Shown: piece by piece, positions 7,330 through 16,424 of the stretch
How the letters are laid out: each line of letters starts with the position of its first letter
How positions within the stretch are numbered: the stretch's first letter is position 1
Assembly (NCBI RefSeq): GCF_900091605.1
Contig: NZ_FMCQ01000012.1
Span: 62,001 to 126,000, forward strand
Source of the DNA: Micromonospora tulbaghiae
GTDB taxonomy: Bacteria; Actinomycetota; Actinomycetes; Mycobacteriales; Micromonosporaceae
Direction: 5' to 3'
DNA: 64,000 nucleotides
Notes under the pieces: generated by a model
Seen by the model: only the letters and a program-made list of their open reading frames with translations
Told to the model about the DNA's origin: nothing
The model's database searches: none
Made by a program: the position numbers and the translations under genes

Positions 7330-10050
7330 ATGGCCGCTGTGGAGAAGTACCCCGGCGGCGTCGAAGATGTGCCAGTGATCACCGACCGGTCGACCTCCGC
7401 GTCCCCCGACCCCGAGCGGCACCGGCTCGCCCAGGCCGACGCCGGGGAGCAGGACTGGCGCGCATGGGGCCCCTATCTGTCCGAGCGGGCGTGGGGGACG
7501 GTACGGGAGGACTACAGCGAGCACGGCACGGCGTGGGACTACTTCCCCCACGACCACGCGCGGTCCCGAGCGTACCGGTGGAACGAGGACGGCATGGCGG
7601 GCGTCTGCGACGACCGGCAGACGTTCTGCTTCGCGCTCGCGCTGTGGAACGGGCGCGACCCGATCCTCAAGGAGCGGATGTTCGGCCTCGGCGGCGACGG
7701 CGGCAACCACGGCGAGGACGTCAAGGAGTACTGGTGGTACCTCGACAGCACCCCGACGCACTCCTTCATGCGCTGGCGCTACCACTACCCGCAGGCCGCG
7801 TTCCCGTACGACGAGCTGGTCGCGGTGAACGCGCTGCGCGGCCGGGACGACACCGAGTACGAGCTGGTCGACACCGGCATCTTCGACGACGACAGGTACT
7901 GGGCGGTGACAGTCGACTACGCCAAGGCGTCCCCGACTGACATGTGCGTGCTGGTCACCGTGGCGAACCGGGGCGACGAGGACGCCACCCTGCACGTGCT
8001 GCCCACGCTCTGGTTCCGCAACACCTGGGCGTGGGGCCTGCCCGGCACCGACCGGATGCCGAAGCTGGTCGGCGAGGCGGCCGGGGAGCGGGCGGGCGCC
8101 CGGCTCGTCGGTGACCACTGGGTGCTCGGCCAGGTCCTGCTGGAGGGCGACGGCGACCCGGTGCCGCTGCTGTGCGACAACGAGACCAACGCCGAGCGGC
8201 TGTGGGGGCTGCCCGGGCGGTCCGCGTACCCGAAGGACGGCATCAACGACCACGTCGTGGCCGGCGCGGCCACCGTCAACCCGGACCGCACCGGCACCAA
8301 GGGCGCGCTGCACTACGTGCTGGACGTACCGGCCGGTGAGCAGCGGCAGATCCGGCTGCGGCTGACCCGTACCGCGCCGCCGCCGGCCGCCGCGCCACCG
8401 GCCCCGGCCGACCTGGGCGACGGGTTCGACACCGTGCTGTGGGCGCGCCGGGCCGAGGCGAACCGGTTCTTCGACAGCGTCATCCCGGCCGCCGCCACCG
8501 CCGACGAGGCCCTGGTCGCGCGCCAGGCCATCGCCGGGCTGATGTGGGGCAAGCAGTTCTACCACTTCGACGTGGAGCGCTGGCTGGCCGGCGACCCCGG
8601 TTCGGCGCCGCCGCCGGCGGGCCGCCGGCACGGGCGCAACAGCGCCTGGTGGCACATGAACAGCTTCGACGTGATCTCCATGCCGGACCCGTGGGAATAC
8701 CCCTGGTACGCGGCCTGGGACCTGGCCTTCCACTGCGTCACCATCGCCCGGGTCGACCCGGGCTTCGCCAAGGAGCAGATCCTGCTGCTGCTGCGCGAGT
8801 GGTACCTGCACCCCAACGGGCAGATCCCGGCGTACGAGTGGGCGTTCGGGGACGTGAACCCGCCGGTGCACGCCTGGGCGGCGCTGAAGGTTTTCGAGAT
8901 CGACGGTTCCCGCGACCACGAGTTCCTGGCCCGGGTCATGCACAAGCTGCTGCTCAACTTCACCTGGTGGGTCAACCGCAAGGACACCGGCGGCAACAAC
9001 GTCTTCGAGGGCGGCTTCCTCGGGCTGGACAACGTCGGCCCGTTCGACCGCTCGGCCGCGCTGCCGGTCGCCGGGACGCTGGAGCAGTCCGACGGCACCG
9101 GCTGGATGGCCATGTACGCGCTCAACCTGCTCGACATGGCGATCGTGCTGGCCGAGCACGACCGCGCGTACGTGGACACCGCCACCAAGTTCTTCGAGCA
9201 CTTCGCGTACATCGCCGCGGCGGCGTACCACCAGGGGCTCTGGGACGCCGAGGACGCGTTCTTCTACGACGTGCTGCGGCTGGCCGACGGCACGAAGGTG
9301 CCGCTGAAGGTCCGCTCGGTGGTCGGGCTGCTGCCGCTCGCAGCGGTCACCCGGCTGACCGCCCGGACCATGCGCCGCCTGCCCGAGCTGGGCGCGCGGC
9401 TGCGCTGGTTCCTCACCAACCGCCCCGAGTACGCGGAGGTGATCGGCGCCCGCCGGCTCGGGCCGGACGGCCGCCAGCAGCGCCTGCTGTCGATGGTCGC
9501 ACCGGACCAGGTGGTACGGCTGCTGGCCCGGATGCTCGACACCGACGAGTTCCTCTCCGAGTACGGCCTGCGCACGCTGTCCCGGGCCCACCTGGACAAG
9601 CCGTTCACCGTCACGCTCGGCGGGCAGGAGTTCAGCGTCGGCTACGAACCGGCCGAGTCGACCAGCGGCCTGTTCGGCGGCAACTCCAACTGGCGCGGCC
9701 CGATCTGGATGCCGACGAACTTCCTGCTGATCAGCGCGCTGCGCGACTACGCCGCGTTCTTCGGCGACGACCTCCAGGTCGAGTACCCGACCCGGTCCGG
9801 GGTGAAGCGCACGCTCGACGAGATCGCCGACGACCTGTCCGCGCGGCTGATCTCCCTGTTCACCCGTGACGACTGGGGGCGGCGGCCGATCTACGGCGCC
9901 GCGCAGCTGTTCCAGACCCACCCGGACTGGCGCGACCTGATCTGCTTCCCGGAGTACTTCCACGGCGACAACGGCGCCGGCCTGGGCGCCTGGCACCAGA
10001 CGGGCTGGACCGCGCTGGTCGCCGACCTGATCCTCACCTTGCGTCGCTGA
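7330..10050 (+). CDS. MGH1-like (GH63-related) glycoside hydrolase
   Basis: 906 residues, cytoplasmic, no signal peptide. The sequence matches the large MGH1/GH63-like bacterial glucosidases: an N-terminal beta domain rich in Trp/Tyr (WGPYLSERAWGTVREDYS near residue 46) and an (alpha/alpha)6 toroid (about 360-900) with SFDVISMPDPWEYPWYAAWD near residue 440 and FGGNSNWRGPIWMPTNF near residue 785. The family cleaves terminal alpha-glucosyl or mannosyl units; the substrate here is probably an alpha-glucan, judged from the neighbours. The ATG at 7330 has no clear ribosome site and lies only 42 nt from the divergent debranching gene's start, so a later GTG (for example near 7369) or leaderless translation is possible. 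Confidence 0.8.
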   Translation: MAAVEKYPGGVEDVPVITDRSTSASPDPERHRLAQADAGEQDWRAWGPYLSERAWGTVREDYSEHGTAWDYFPHDHARSRAYRWNEDGMAGVCDDRQTFCFALALWNGRDPILKERMFGLGGDGGNHGEDVKEYWWYLDSTPTHSFMRWRYHYPQAAFPYDELVAVNALRGRDDTEYELVDTGIFDDDRYWAVTVDYAKASPTDMCVLVTVANRGDEDATLHVLPTLWFRNTWAWGLPGTDRMPKLVGEAAGERAGARLVGDHWVLGQVLLEGDGDPVPLLCDNETNAERLWGLPGRSAYPKDGINDHVVAGAATVNPDRTGTKGALHYVLDVPAGEQRQIRLRLTRTAPPPAAAPPAPADLGDGFDTVLWARRAEANRFFDSVIPAAATADEALVARQAIAGLMWGKQFYHFDVERWLAGDPGSAPPPAGRRHGRNSAWWHMNSFDVISMPDPWEYPWYAAWDLAFHCVTIARVDPGFAKEQILLLLREWYLHPNGQIPAYEWAFGDVNPPVHAWAALKVFEIDGSRDHEFLARVMHKLLLNFTWWVNRKDTGGNNVFEGGFLGLDNVGPFDRSAALPVAGTLEQSDGTGWMAMYALNLLDMAIVLAEHDRAYVDTATKFFEHFAYIAAAAYHQGLWDAEDAFFYDVLRLADGTKVPLKVRSVVGLLPLAAVTRLTARTMRRLPELGARLRWFLTNRPEYAEVIGARRLGPDGRQQRLLSMVAPDQVVRLLARMLDTDEFLSEYGLRTLSRAHLDKPFTVTLGGQEFSVGYEPAESTSGLFGGNSNWRGPIWMPTNFLLISALRDYAAFFGDDLQVEYPTRSGVKRTLDEIADDLSARLISLFTRDDWGRRPIYGAAQLFQTHPDWRDLICFPEYFHGDNGAGLGAWHQTGWTALVADLILTLRR

Positions 10051-10127
10051 CGCGCCTGGTCCTCACCTTGCGCCGTTGACGGCGAGGCTGCTCGATATCG
10101 GCGCGGCGCAGAATCCGCGAAATGGCG

Positions 10128-10156
10128 GGCGGCCCGCTCGATTCGAGCGGGCCGCC
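10128..10156. terminator. Bidirectional hairpin terminator
   Basis: Perfect 13-bp inverted repeat GGCGGCCCGCTCG / CGAGCGGGCCGCC around a 3-nt loop, placed between the convergent stops of the MGH1 glycosidase and the secreted protein gene. There is no long T tract, as is common in actinomycetes. Confidence 0.8.
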
Positions 10157-10177
10157 GATGAGCTCAACATTCGATTT

Positions 10178-10666
10178 TCAGCGGGACCTGGCCACCGTGC
10201 ACATATTCCAGGTCGGCGACCAGCCGCTGGCGACCTTCCATGTGGCTGCGTCGGGCAGGCTGTAGTTCACCTTCGCCCAGGTCTGTGCATTCTGGCTGCA
10301 CGTGCGTTGGAAAGTGGGGCCGAAACAGGCCGTCGTCTGGTTGGCGGTGAGGTAACTGAAGTTGCAGGAGACCGTGGAGAGCGGCTGGCCGACGGAGTAC
10401 AGGGTCAGCGTCGGTGCCTGGATCTGGATCGTGCTCGACCTCTTGTTGGTCACCGTGACGACGGCCTGGGTCGCCTGGCCGTTCACGACCACGCAGACAC
10501 TGACCGCGGCGATCGAGGTGTCCGAGCTGGCCTGCGAGCAGTGCCATTTGGACGTGTAGGTGTAGGACTGCCACCCGGGGGCGGCCTGGGCCGACGCCGG
10601 AAAGACAAGAATTGCGGCCGTCATCGAAGCCAGGGCAACGATGAGTCGAGAGAGGGTGGATCGCAT
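10178..10666 (-). CDS. Small secreted protein, unknown family
   Basis: 162 residues from an ATG preceded by GGAGGAG at good spacing. A clear Sec signal peptide covers residues 1-28, with cleavage expected after AQA. The mature part (about 134 residues) is Ser/Thr-rich with at least six Cys (WHC, VSVC, SC, AC, TC, MC), which suggests a disulfide-bonded beta-rich extracellular domain. No family is recognised. The upstream stretch 10680-10740 is unusually AT-rich for this genome and probably contains the promoter. The gene stands alone between two hairpin terminators. Confidence 0.75.
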   Translation of the reverse strand: MRSTLSRLIVALASMTAAILVFPASAQAAPGWQSYTYTSKWHCSQASSDTSIAAVSVCVVVNGQATQAVVTVTNKRSSTIQIQAPTLTLYSVGQPLSTVSCNFSYLTANQTTACFGPTFQRTCSQNAQTWAKVNYSLPDAATWKVASGWSPTWNMCTVARSR

Positions 10667-10812
10667 TGAGCGGCTCCTCCGCTAGTCCCCGTTAAATACC
10701 AACCCTTTATACGCTCATGCAACGATGAAGGTCAATGCCTTGATCCTGAGGCGCTCGTGGAGGTATTACGGGAACGTCGGGAACCGTAGGCGAAGCCGAT
10801 GCCTAGCTGACG

Positions 10813-10842
10813 GTGGGGCGCGACGGAGACGCCGCGCCCCAC
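10813..10842 (-). terminator. Hairpin terminator downstream of the beta-propeller gene
   Basis: Perfect 10-bp inverted repeat GTGGGGCGCG / CGCGCCCCAC with a 10-nt loop, immediately after the stop codon of the minus-strand gene at 10847-12172. Confidence 0.75.
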
Positions 10843-10846
10843 TCGT

Positions 10847-12172
10847 TCAGGGCAGCGGCAGGAACGCCAGCCGGGCGTGGTACTCCCCGGCCACCGTCAC
10901 GGTGTCGCTGCCGACCCACAGACCCCGGTCGGTGGCGTACAGCTCCTGGGTGCCGACGCCCCGGTCCTTGGTCGGGTTCCAGGGCAGCGCCTTGCCCGTG
11001 GTCGGGTGGATCGCCCCGATGCCCGGCCGGGACACCGCGCCCGGACCGGCCGAGTTGCGGCCCTGCGGGTTGTCCAGCCAGCGCTGGTGGCCCCCGACGT
11101 AGACCGCCGCGCCGGTCACCGCCACCGACAGCAGCGTGTCGCCGCCGGTGTAGTTGGCCCAGGTCGGCTGCTTGCCGCCGGTGGCCGTACCGAACTCGAA
11201 CCGCGCCGCGGTGTCGCAGAGCGTGCCCGGGAACGGTCCGCCGGTGGTGACCACCGCGAACCAGGTGCCGTCCGGCGAGATGTCGACGCCGCGCATGTAG
11301 ACCGGCATCGTCCGCGCGCACTGCGGCTGGTAGCGCTCGGTGGCCCAGCCGGAGAGCGTGGCGCCCGCCGCGCTCAGGTCGGCGACGGCGATCTGGTGCC
11401 GCGCCGCGCCCGCGACGCTGCTGAAGCCGCCCACGAACACCAGCCGCCGGCCGTCGGCGGAGACGTCCAGCGCCTCGACCTTCACCGGCGCGGTGGCGCC
11501 GGAGGTGGTCGTGCGCGGACCGGCCAGGTTCAGGTTGACCGACGCGTCGGCCGCCCCGGTGGTGGCGTTCACCGCCGCCAGGGCACGCCGGGTCACCCCG
11601 CCGACGGTCTGGAACGCGCCGCCGACGATCAGCCGGTTGCCGACCAGGCGCATGTCGTTGACCTGGTTGTTCAGCGCCGGCGTGGTGAAACCGGCGACCC
11701 GGGCGCCGGTGGCCGCGTCGATCCGGGCCAGCCGGGACGCCGCCGTGCCGTTGACGGTGGTGAACGCGCCGCCGATGTAGAGCGAACGGCCGTCCGGCGC
11801 GGCGGCCAGCGCCTTGACCGCGCCGTTGACCTGCGGCCGGAACGTGGTGTCGATCCGGCCGGTGGTCGCGTCGAGCGCCACCAGCCGGGGCATCGCCAGC
11901 TGAGCCGACTGGCCGGCGTTGCGCACCTTGGTGAACGTGCCGGCCACGTACACGCGGTTGCCGATCTGGAGGATGCGGTGGACGGTGCCGTCCAGCGCGT
12001 GCGGCGTCCAGTCGACCGGGTTGGTGCCGACCACTGTGGTGTGTGAGGCGTTGACGGCCAGTGCCGGGGATCCCGGCAGCGCCGCGCCCGCGACGGCGAG
12101 CGTCGCGGCCACCGCGACGGCGGCGCGCCGCCGGCGCCGTCGTCCAGGTGGATGATCGGGTGAGATCGTCAT
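10847..12172 (-). CDS. Secreted beta-propeller (DUF5122-like repeat) protein
   Basis: 441 residues from the ATG at 12172. The N-terminus has an Arg run (RRRRRR) followed by a hydrophobic core and an ALA cleavage site near residue 39, so export is likely. The mature protein is a chain of repeats of the type YVAGTFTKV, YIGGAFTTVNG, IVGGAFQTVGG, FVGGFSSVAG and YVGGHQR, each followed by a variant of LARIDAATG, typical of the delta-60/DUF5122 propeller blades found in secreted actinobacterial proteins. The likely role is extracellular or cell-surface binding; no catalytic motif is visible. No strong ribosome site is seen, so the start is moderately certain. Confidence 0.75.
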   Translation of the reverse strand: MTISPDHPPGRRRRRRAAVAVAATLAVAGAALPGSPALAVNASHTTVVGTNPVDWTPHALDGTVHRILQIGNRVYVAGTFTKVRNAGQSAQLAMPRLVALDATTGRIDTTFRPQVNGAVKALAAAPDGRSLYIGGAFTTVNGTAASRLARIDAATGARVAGFTTPALNNQVNDMRLVGNRLIVGGAFQTVGGVTRRALAAVNATTGAADASVNLNLAGPRTTTSGATAPVKVEALDVSADGRRLVFVGGFSSVAGAARHQIAVADLSAAGATLSGWATERYQPQCARTMPVYMRGVDISPDGTWFAVVTTGGPFPGTLCDTAARFEFGTATGGKQPTWANYTGGDTLLSVAVTGAAVYVGGHQRWLDNPQGRNSAGPGAVSRPGIGAIHPTTGKALPWNPTKDRGVGTQELYATDRGLWVGSDTVTVAGEYHARLAFLPLP

Positions 12173-12310
12173 GGCCGAAGCATGCCGTCGGACCAGGGAT
12201 TCCGCAGTCGGGTAGCCGCCGGTAACGGGCCGCCGACCGGATAATCCGCGTGGCCCGTCCGGCGACCCGGCAGTACGGTGTGCGAGGTCCGCGAGGGGGA
12301 GGGGGACGCG

Positions 12311-13009
12311 ATGCCGTCGCGCCGGGACGCCGCCGTGCTGGTCTTCGACGCCGACGACACGCTCTGGGAGAACAACGTCCTGTTCGAGCGCGTCATCGAC
12401 GACTTCCTCACCTGGCTCGACCACCCCACGCTGGACCGGGCCCGGATCCGCGCGGTGCTCGACGACATCGAGCGCGCGAACGCCGTCGCGCACGGCTACG
12501 GCAGCAAGGTCTTCCTGCGCAGCCTCGGCGAGTGCCTGGAGAAGCTGCGCGAGCGTCCGGCCACCGCGCGGGAGCGCGCCGAGATCGAGCAGCTCGCCGC
12601 CGCGCTGGTCGGGCACCAGGTCGAGCTGATGCCGGGCGTGGCCGAGACGCTCGACGACCTGGCCGGGCGGCACGAACTGCTGCTGCTGACCAAGGGCGAG
12701 CGCGAGGAGCAGCAGCGCAAGCTGGACGCGTGCGGGCTGCTGCATCACTTTCGCGCTGCGCACATCGTGCCGGAGAAGGACGCGGACACGTACCGCTGGC
12801 TGGCCCGCGAGCACGCCTTCGACCCGGCCGCCTCCTGGATGATCGGCAACTCGCCGCGCTCGGACATCCTGCCCGCGCGGGCCGCCGGGATGAACGCGGT
12901 CTTCATCCCGAACGAGAACACCTGGGTGCTGGAGCACGACGAGCTGGACCCGTCCGACCAGCGGGTGATCCGGCTGGCCGCGTTCCCCGACCTGGTCCAG
13001 CACTTCTGA
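12311..13009 (+). CDS. HAD-superfamily hydrolase
   Basis: 232 residues from the ATG at 12311, chosen because GAGGGGGAGGGGG lies just upstream; the in-frame start 33 nt earlier has no such site. HAD motif I is FDADDTLW near residue 13 (nucleophile Asp and acid/base Asp), motif II LLLTKG near residue 122, motif III the Lys in VPEKDADT, and motif IV GNSPRSDILPA near residue 177. This is a phosphatase-type HAD with a small helical cap. The substrate is unknown. The following membrane gene begins 22 nt later, so the two may be co-transcribed. Confidence 0.85.
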   Translation: MPSRRDAAVLVFDADDTLWENNVLFERVIDDFLTWLDHPTLDRARIRAVLDDIERANAVAHGYGSKVFLRSLGECLEKLRERPATARERAEIEQLAAALVGHQVELMPGVAETLDDLAGRHELLLLTKGEREEQQRKLDACGLLHHFRAAHIVPEKDADTYRWLAREHAFDPAASWMIGNSPRSDILPARAAGMNAVFIPNENTWVLEHDELDPSDQRVIRLAAFPDLVQHF

Positions 13010-13031
13010 GCGGGCCGGTAACGTCCGGGAC

Positions 13032-13817
13032 GTGCCGCTGACCTTCCCGTCGCACCTGGCGCCGGTGCTGCCGCTGAAACTGTGGCGCCCCGGCTGGTTC
13101 GACGGGGTGGCGCTGTGCACCGGGGCGGTGGCACCGGACGTCGCGTACCTCTTCACCGGCACGTCGCTGGCGCTGGACCTGCGGACGCACACGCTCGGCG
13201 GCCTGCTCTGGTGGTGCCTGCCGGTCGCCCTGGGGTACGCCTGGGTGGTGCGCCGCGTGGTCGCCGGCATCGCGGTGCACCTGCCCGCGCAGCGCTTGTT
13301 CGGCTGGCCCTGGTACGCGACGCTGGCCCGGGTCCGCCACCCCTGGCAGGTCACCGTCTGCTCGGCGCTCATCGGCGCCTTCAGCCACGTGGCATGGGAC
13401 CGGGTCAGTGACAGCGAGCGGCTGCCCCGGCTGCTCGGCGTCGCCGACTTCCACGCCCTGACCGGCGTGTACTGGTACCAGTTCGCGGACGCGGTGGCCG
13501 GGCTCGGCGGCGGGCTGCTGGTTGTCGTCCTGGCCGTGCACGAGGCCCGTCGCGGCCTGCGGACCGACGGCGTACGCGAACCGGCGCCGGAGGCGAACCC
13601 GAACGTGTTCTGGCGGGTGGCGCTGGCGGTCACCGGGCTCGGTGCGCTGGTGATGCCCGCGCTGCCGGCAGCCGGCGTGCCCGCCCCGGCGGGCGTACGG
13701 GCGCTGCACGTGGTCGCGCTGGCGCTCGTCGCCGGGGCCGTGGCGGCCCGGAGCGTCCCGCCGCGGCCGGCCGGGCGCAGTCCGCGTCTCGAAGTCGAAC
13801 AGCGCGAAACCGGCTGA
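13032..13817 (+). CDS. DUF4184-family membrane protein
   Basis: 261 residues from a GTG start, about six membrane helices. The N-terminus MPLTFPSHLAPVLPLK is the DUF4184 hallmark; conserved AVAPDVAYLF near residue 35, a THTLGGLLWW motif near residue 52 and FSHVAWD near residue 117 supply the His/Asp residues typical of this family. The function of the family is not known; the pattern resembles YdjM-like membrane hydrolases. It lies 22 nt after the HAD gene on the same strand. Confidence 0.75.
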   Translation: MPLTFPSHLAPVLPLKLWRPGWFDGVALCTGAVAPDVAYLFTGTSLALDLRTHTLGGLLWWCLPVALGYAWVVRRVVAGIAVHLPAQRLFGWPWYATLARVRHPWQVTVCSALIGAFSHVAWDRVSDSERLPRLLGVADFHALTGVYWYQFADAVAGLGGGLLVVVLAVHEARRGLRTDGVREPAPEANPNVFWRVALAVTGLGALVMPALPAAGVPAPAGVRALHVVALALVAGAVAARSVPPRPAGRSPRLEVEQRETG

Positions 13818-14207
13818 CCCCGTTACGCCGACATGCCGCAATTCCGCATAGACATCAATCACAAGCGCAGTCGCCGGTCATCGCTTGTCCGGCCTGCGCG
13901 GACGCGCCTAACCTGAGCCGGCGCCCACGCCTCGTCGGGGTGAGACGGGGGCGCACCGGAGTCCGGTGGTAAGAGCACCGTGGAGCTGAGTGCGGGCAGA
14001 CCGGCTCGCCGTGCGGAGCCCGGCGGAAGGCGTCGTGCCACGCCTGCCGCGTTCCCGCGGCGCAGACCGCTACCCAACCGGACGGCCGGGGTCAGGGCCG
14101 GGGAGTTGCGGACCCGGTCCTGACCCGTCCGGCCCCCCTTCACCGCCTGACGGATTCCGGGTGGGACGCCTCTGGTGCGCGGGCCGGTCACGGAGCGACA
14201 CTGAGTC
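13818..14207. other. 390-nt intergenic region, no gene assigned
   Basis: It contains several short inverted repeats, for instance CACCGG-AGT-CCGGTG at about 13953-13967, and could give a structured leader for the lipoprotein at 14208. I compared it by eye with c-di-AMP, cobalamin, TPP, glycine and SAM riboswitch consensus and found no convincing match. An open frame on the minus strand (13859-14209) is compositionally biased and unlike known proteins. Confidence 0.4.
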
Positions 14208-14909
14208 ATGACACATCAGCGCGTACCGCTGCTCGCCGGCCTGGTCGTGCTGCTCGCGGCGGCCTGCACGGCGACCGGCCACGACGGCGCGTCCCCGGCG
14301 CCCACCCCGACGGTCGCGGCGGCGTCGCCGTCGGCCGCGACCGAGGCGCCGGAAGCCACGCCCACCCCGCCCGTGCCGACCGAGGCCGCGTCGACCGCCG
14401 GCTCCTGGCACGTCACCTGGGGCTGGGCGGTGCCCGGCGGGCCGGTCCGGGTGGCCCACCGGGTACGGGTGCCGGTCACCCCGCCGCCCGGTGAACCGCT
14501 GCCCGTCCTGGTGGCGGTCGACGTCGGGGACCATCCGGCGGAGGGGTTCAGCCGGATCACGTTCGCCTTCCGCGGACCCACCCCGTCCTACGAGGTCGCC
14601 TACGTGCCGCAGGTGGTGACCGAGGGGCGGGGCGCGCCGGTCGCGCTGCCCGGCACGGCGTACCTGTCGGTGCGGTTCGACCCGGCCCAGGCGCACGACG
14701 CCCGCGGCGGCGGGACGGCTGACCTGCCACCGGCGGCGATCCGCTTCCCGACGCTGCGTGGGTGGGCCGTGGCCGGCGACTTCGAGGGACACCTCAGATT
14801 CGGGCTCGGCCTGCGGCCGCCCGAGGGCGGCCGGCTGCCGGTGCGGCTGGGGGAGGGCGACCGCCCGGACGGCACCCACGTCGTCTCGGTCGACGTGCGC
14901 CGGAGCTGA
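14208..14909 (+). CDS. AMIN-like domain lipoprotein
   Basis: 233 residues. The signal peptide ends in lipobox LAAAC with Cys20, so the protein should be anchored to the outer face of the membrane. A Pro/Ala/Thr linker spans about 21-65. The C-terminal domain has the order seen in actinobacterial AMIN-like lipoproteins: GFSRITFAFRG near residue 107, YEVAYVPQVV, then LSVRFDPAQAHD, and GDFEGHLRFGLGLR near residue 190. AMIN domains bind cell-wall or periplasmic ligands in other systems; the ligand here is unknown. It is convergent with the next lipoprotein gene, with 12 nt between stops. Confidence 0.8.
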   Translation: MTHQRVPLLAGLVVLLAAACTATGHDGASPAPTPTVAAASPSAATEAPEATPTPPVPTEAASTAGSWHVTWGWAVPGGPVRVAHRVRVPVTPPPGEPLPVLVAVDVGDHPAEGFSRITFAFRGPTPSYEVAYVPQVVTEGRGAPVALPGTAYLSVRFDPAQAHDARGGGTADLPPAAIRFPTLRGWAVAGDFEGHLRFGLGLRPPEGGRLPVRLGEGDRPDGTHVVSVDVRRS

Positions 14910-14921
14910 GGCGGGCCCGCG

Positions 14922-15203
14922 TCAGCGGTCGATGATGTTGTTGTTCTCGTCGATGCCGTGGGTGCGCCAGTAGACGTCCCACTCGTCGTCGACGTGCTTC
15001 GGCACCTTGCCCTCCGGGTAGCGCACGTACGGCGGCGTCGGTTCCTCCCCGTCCGGCACGCACGCGCTGCCGCCCTGCGGGCCGACCGCGATCACCGGGT
15101 ACTCGTCACCGCCGCAGACGCTCTGCCGCAGGGAACAGCCGGTGGTCGCCATCAGCCCGGCCAGCCCGAGCACGGCAAGAACGATCATGATTCGAGTTCG
15201 CAC
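14922..15203 (-). CDS. SCO0607-family lipoprotein
   Basis: 93 residues from the GTG at 15203; an ATG five codons later is an alternative. The lipobox is TTGC with Cys23. The mature part has the family's conserved features: SVCGGDEYPVIAVG, GGSACVPDGEEP, YVRYPEGKVPKHVDDEWDVY and a WRTH motif near the C-terminus. Two Cys besides the lipid-modified one could form a disulfide. The family is widespread in Streptomyces and relatives and has no known function. It is probably surface-exposed. Confidence 0.85.
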   Translation of the reverse strand: MRTRIMIVLAVLGLAGLMATTGCSLRQSVCGGDEYPVIAVGPQGGSACVPDGEEPTPPYVRYPEGKVPKHVDDEWDVYWRTHGIDENNNIIDR

Positions 15204-15273
15204 GGGAGAATTCTCGTCGCCCCGGGCGGGCCCGCCATCGGTACGCGTACTCAATTCCCGTGCCGGCGCCGGC

Positions 15274-15549
15274 TCAGGTCAGCTCGCCCCGCACGATCGC
15301 CACCGCCACCCGGCAGAACTCGTCCATGTCCGGCTGGAACCCGGCCGCGATGTCCGGGTGCAGGCCGGAGCGGGTCTCGTCGAGCAACCGACGGCAGACG
15401 TCCTCCACCGGCTCCCCCGCGTAGCCGGCGCGGACCCGGTCGGCGGCCGCCTGCAGGGCCGAAGTCAGCTGATCCTCCAGCGGGCCGCGCAGCTTCTGCT
15501 GCACAGGGTCGAGCCCGCTCGGATCGAGCGTGACATGTGGCTCCGACAT
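15274..15549 (-). CDS. Small helical cytoplasmic protein, unknown
   Basis: 91 residues from an ATG preceded by GGAAGGGAG at good spacing. It is acidic and predicted mostly helical (for example QQKLRGPLEDQLTSALQAAA), with no signal peptide or membrane segment. It lies 47 nt downstream of the RusA-like gene on the same strand, so the two are probably co-transcribed. No family recognised. Confidence 0.65.
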   Translation of the reverse strand: MSEPHVTLDPSGLDPVQQKLRGPLEDQLTSALQAAADRVRAGYAGEPVEDVCRRLLDETRSGLHPDIAAGFQPDMDEFCRVAVAIVRGELT

Positions 15550-15596
15550 CGGCACTCCCTTCCTCGGCGTCCGCGGTACCCCACCGCGGACGTCGG

Positions 15597-16028
15597 TCAA
15601 ACCAGCGTCGGTACGGCCGACACCCGGACCAGATACGAGAACTCCTCCGCCGGCTCCTCGACGTACGACAGCCGGCGGATCTGCCGGTCGTCGGCCCAGA
15701 GCGCGACGTCGACCAGCACCCCGAGGTGGGCGAGACCGATGGTGGAGACCCGCTTCTTGTCCTGGAGCACCGCGCACACGCCGCCCAGCAGCGTGCTGGC
15801 GTCGGAGGTACGGTGCCCGGGCGGACAGCGCAGGGTCAGGTCCACCTCGACCGGCCCGGTCAGCGGGGTCCACCCGGTGCGCTGGGCCGCCGTGCAGGCG
15901 GCCTGGAGCAGGGTGCGGACCCTCGTCGCCTGCCGGTGCCCGGCAGCGAAGATGGACAGGGCCTCGGTCTTGACCGGGGGCAGGCCGCTCACCTCGAACG
16001 TCAGGGCGAGAGCGCGGGTGTCCTGCAC
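15597..16028 (-). CDS. Possible RusA-like protein
   Basis: 143 residues from the GTG at 16028, placed 7 nt after GAGGAGG; longer starts lack a ribosome site. The layout is reminiscent of the RusA Holliday-junction resolvase fold: an N-terminal strand pair, VEVDLTLRCPPG near residue 60, SDASTLLGGV where RusA has its first acidic motif, and ALWADDRQIRRLSY near residue 110 where RusA has the DD motif. The first acidic motif is weak (one Asp instead of DxD), so enzymatic activity is doubtful. No phage genes are next to it. Confidence 0.45.
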   Translation of the reverse strand: MQDTRALALTFEVSGLPPVKTEALSIFAAGHRQATRVRTLLQAACTAAQRTGWTPLTGPVEVDLTLRCPPGHRTSDASTLLGGVCAVLQDKKRVSTIGLAHLGVLVDVALWADDRQIRRLSYVEEPAEEFSYLVRVSAVPTLV

Positions 16029-16424
16029 GACGGCACCTCCTCGGGGGAATCCTGCCCAACCGGGGAACGGGCGCACGGCACTTCCCGTCAGAACCAACCG
16101 ATCGGGCGGGCGATGGGGGACGGCCGGAGGCGCATCGGCGTCGACGGCGACGCGCCGGCTACGGAGCCAGTCCCACGCTAGTGCAGACCGCTGACGCTGG
16201 GTAGCCTCGCCGTTTCACTACGTGGGACGAGCTGTCGGTCGTCCGGACCGGTTCGTGCCGTCACCGTCACATGTCCGTGATGTTTCGCTCCGTCGCAGGT
16301 CGGGCACGTTCAGCCGCACGACACGCCCGGGGCGTCGGGCGATCGGGCCGATGCCCCGGTCGTCTCGCCGTGCACCGGGGCGCGGGTCACTCCCCGGTTC
16401 TTCGCCGAAGAGAGGGGGAGGGTG
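16029..16424. promoter_or_regulatory. Divergent intergenic region upstream of the sugar ABC operon
   Basis: Separates the RusA-like gene from the ABC importer and must contain the importer promoter. No CebR-type box and no other convincing LacI-family palindrome was found by eye. The only clear signal is the ribosome site GGGGGAGGG before 16425. Confidence 0.5.

Noticed and set aside
7288..9996. Upstream extension of the debranching-enzyme frame to 1550 residues
   Set aside because: The extension is exactly antisense to the MGH1 glycosidase, whose motifs are unmistakable; relatives start near IDIRFGP.
12173..13633. N-terminal extension of the beta-propeller frame to 928 residues
   Set aside because: Antisense to the HAD and DUF4184 genes; the signal peptide follows the ATG at 12172.
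13860..14200. Possible riboswitch before the AMIN-like lipoprotein
   Set aside because: Short stems are present, but no consensus core of the common riboswitch classes could be matched by eye. A covariance-model search would decide.
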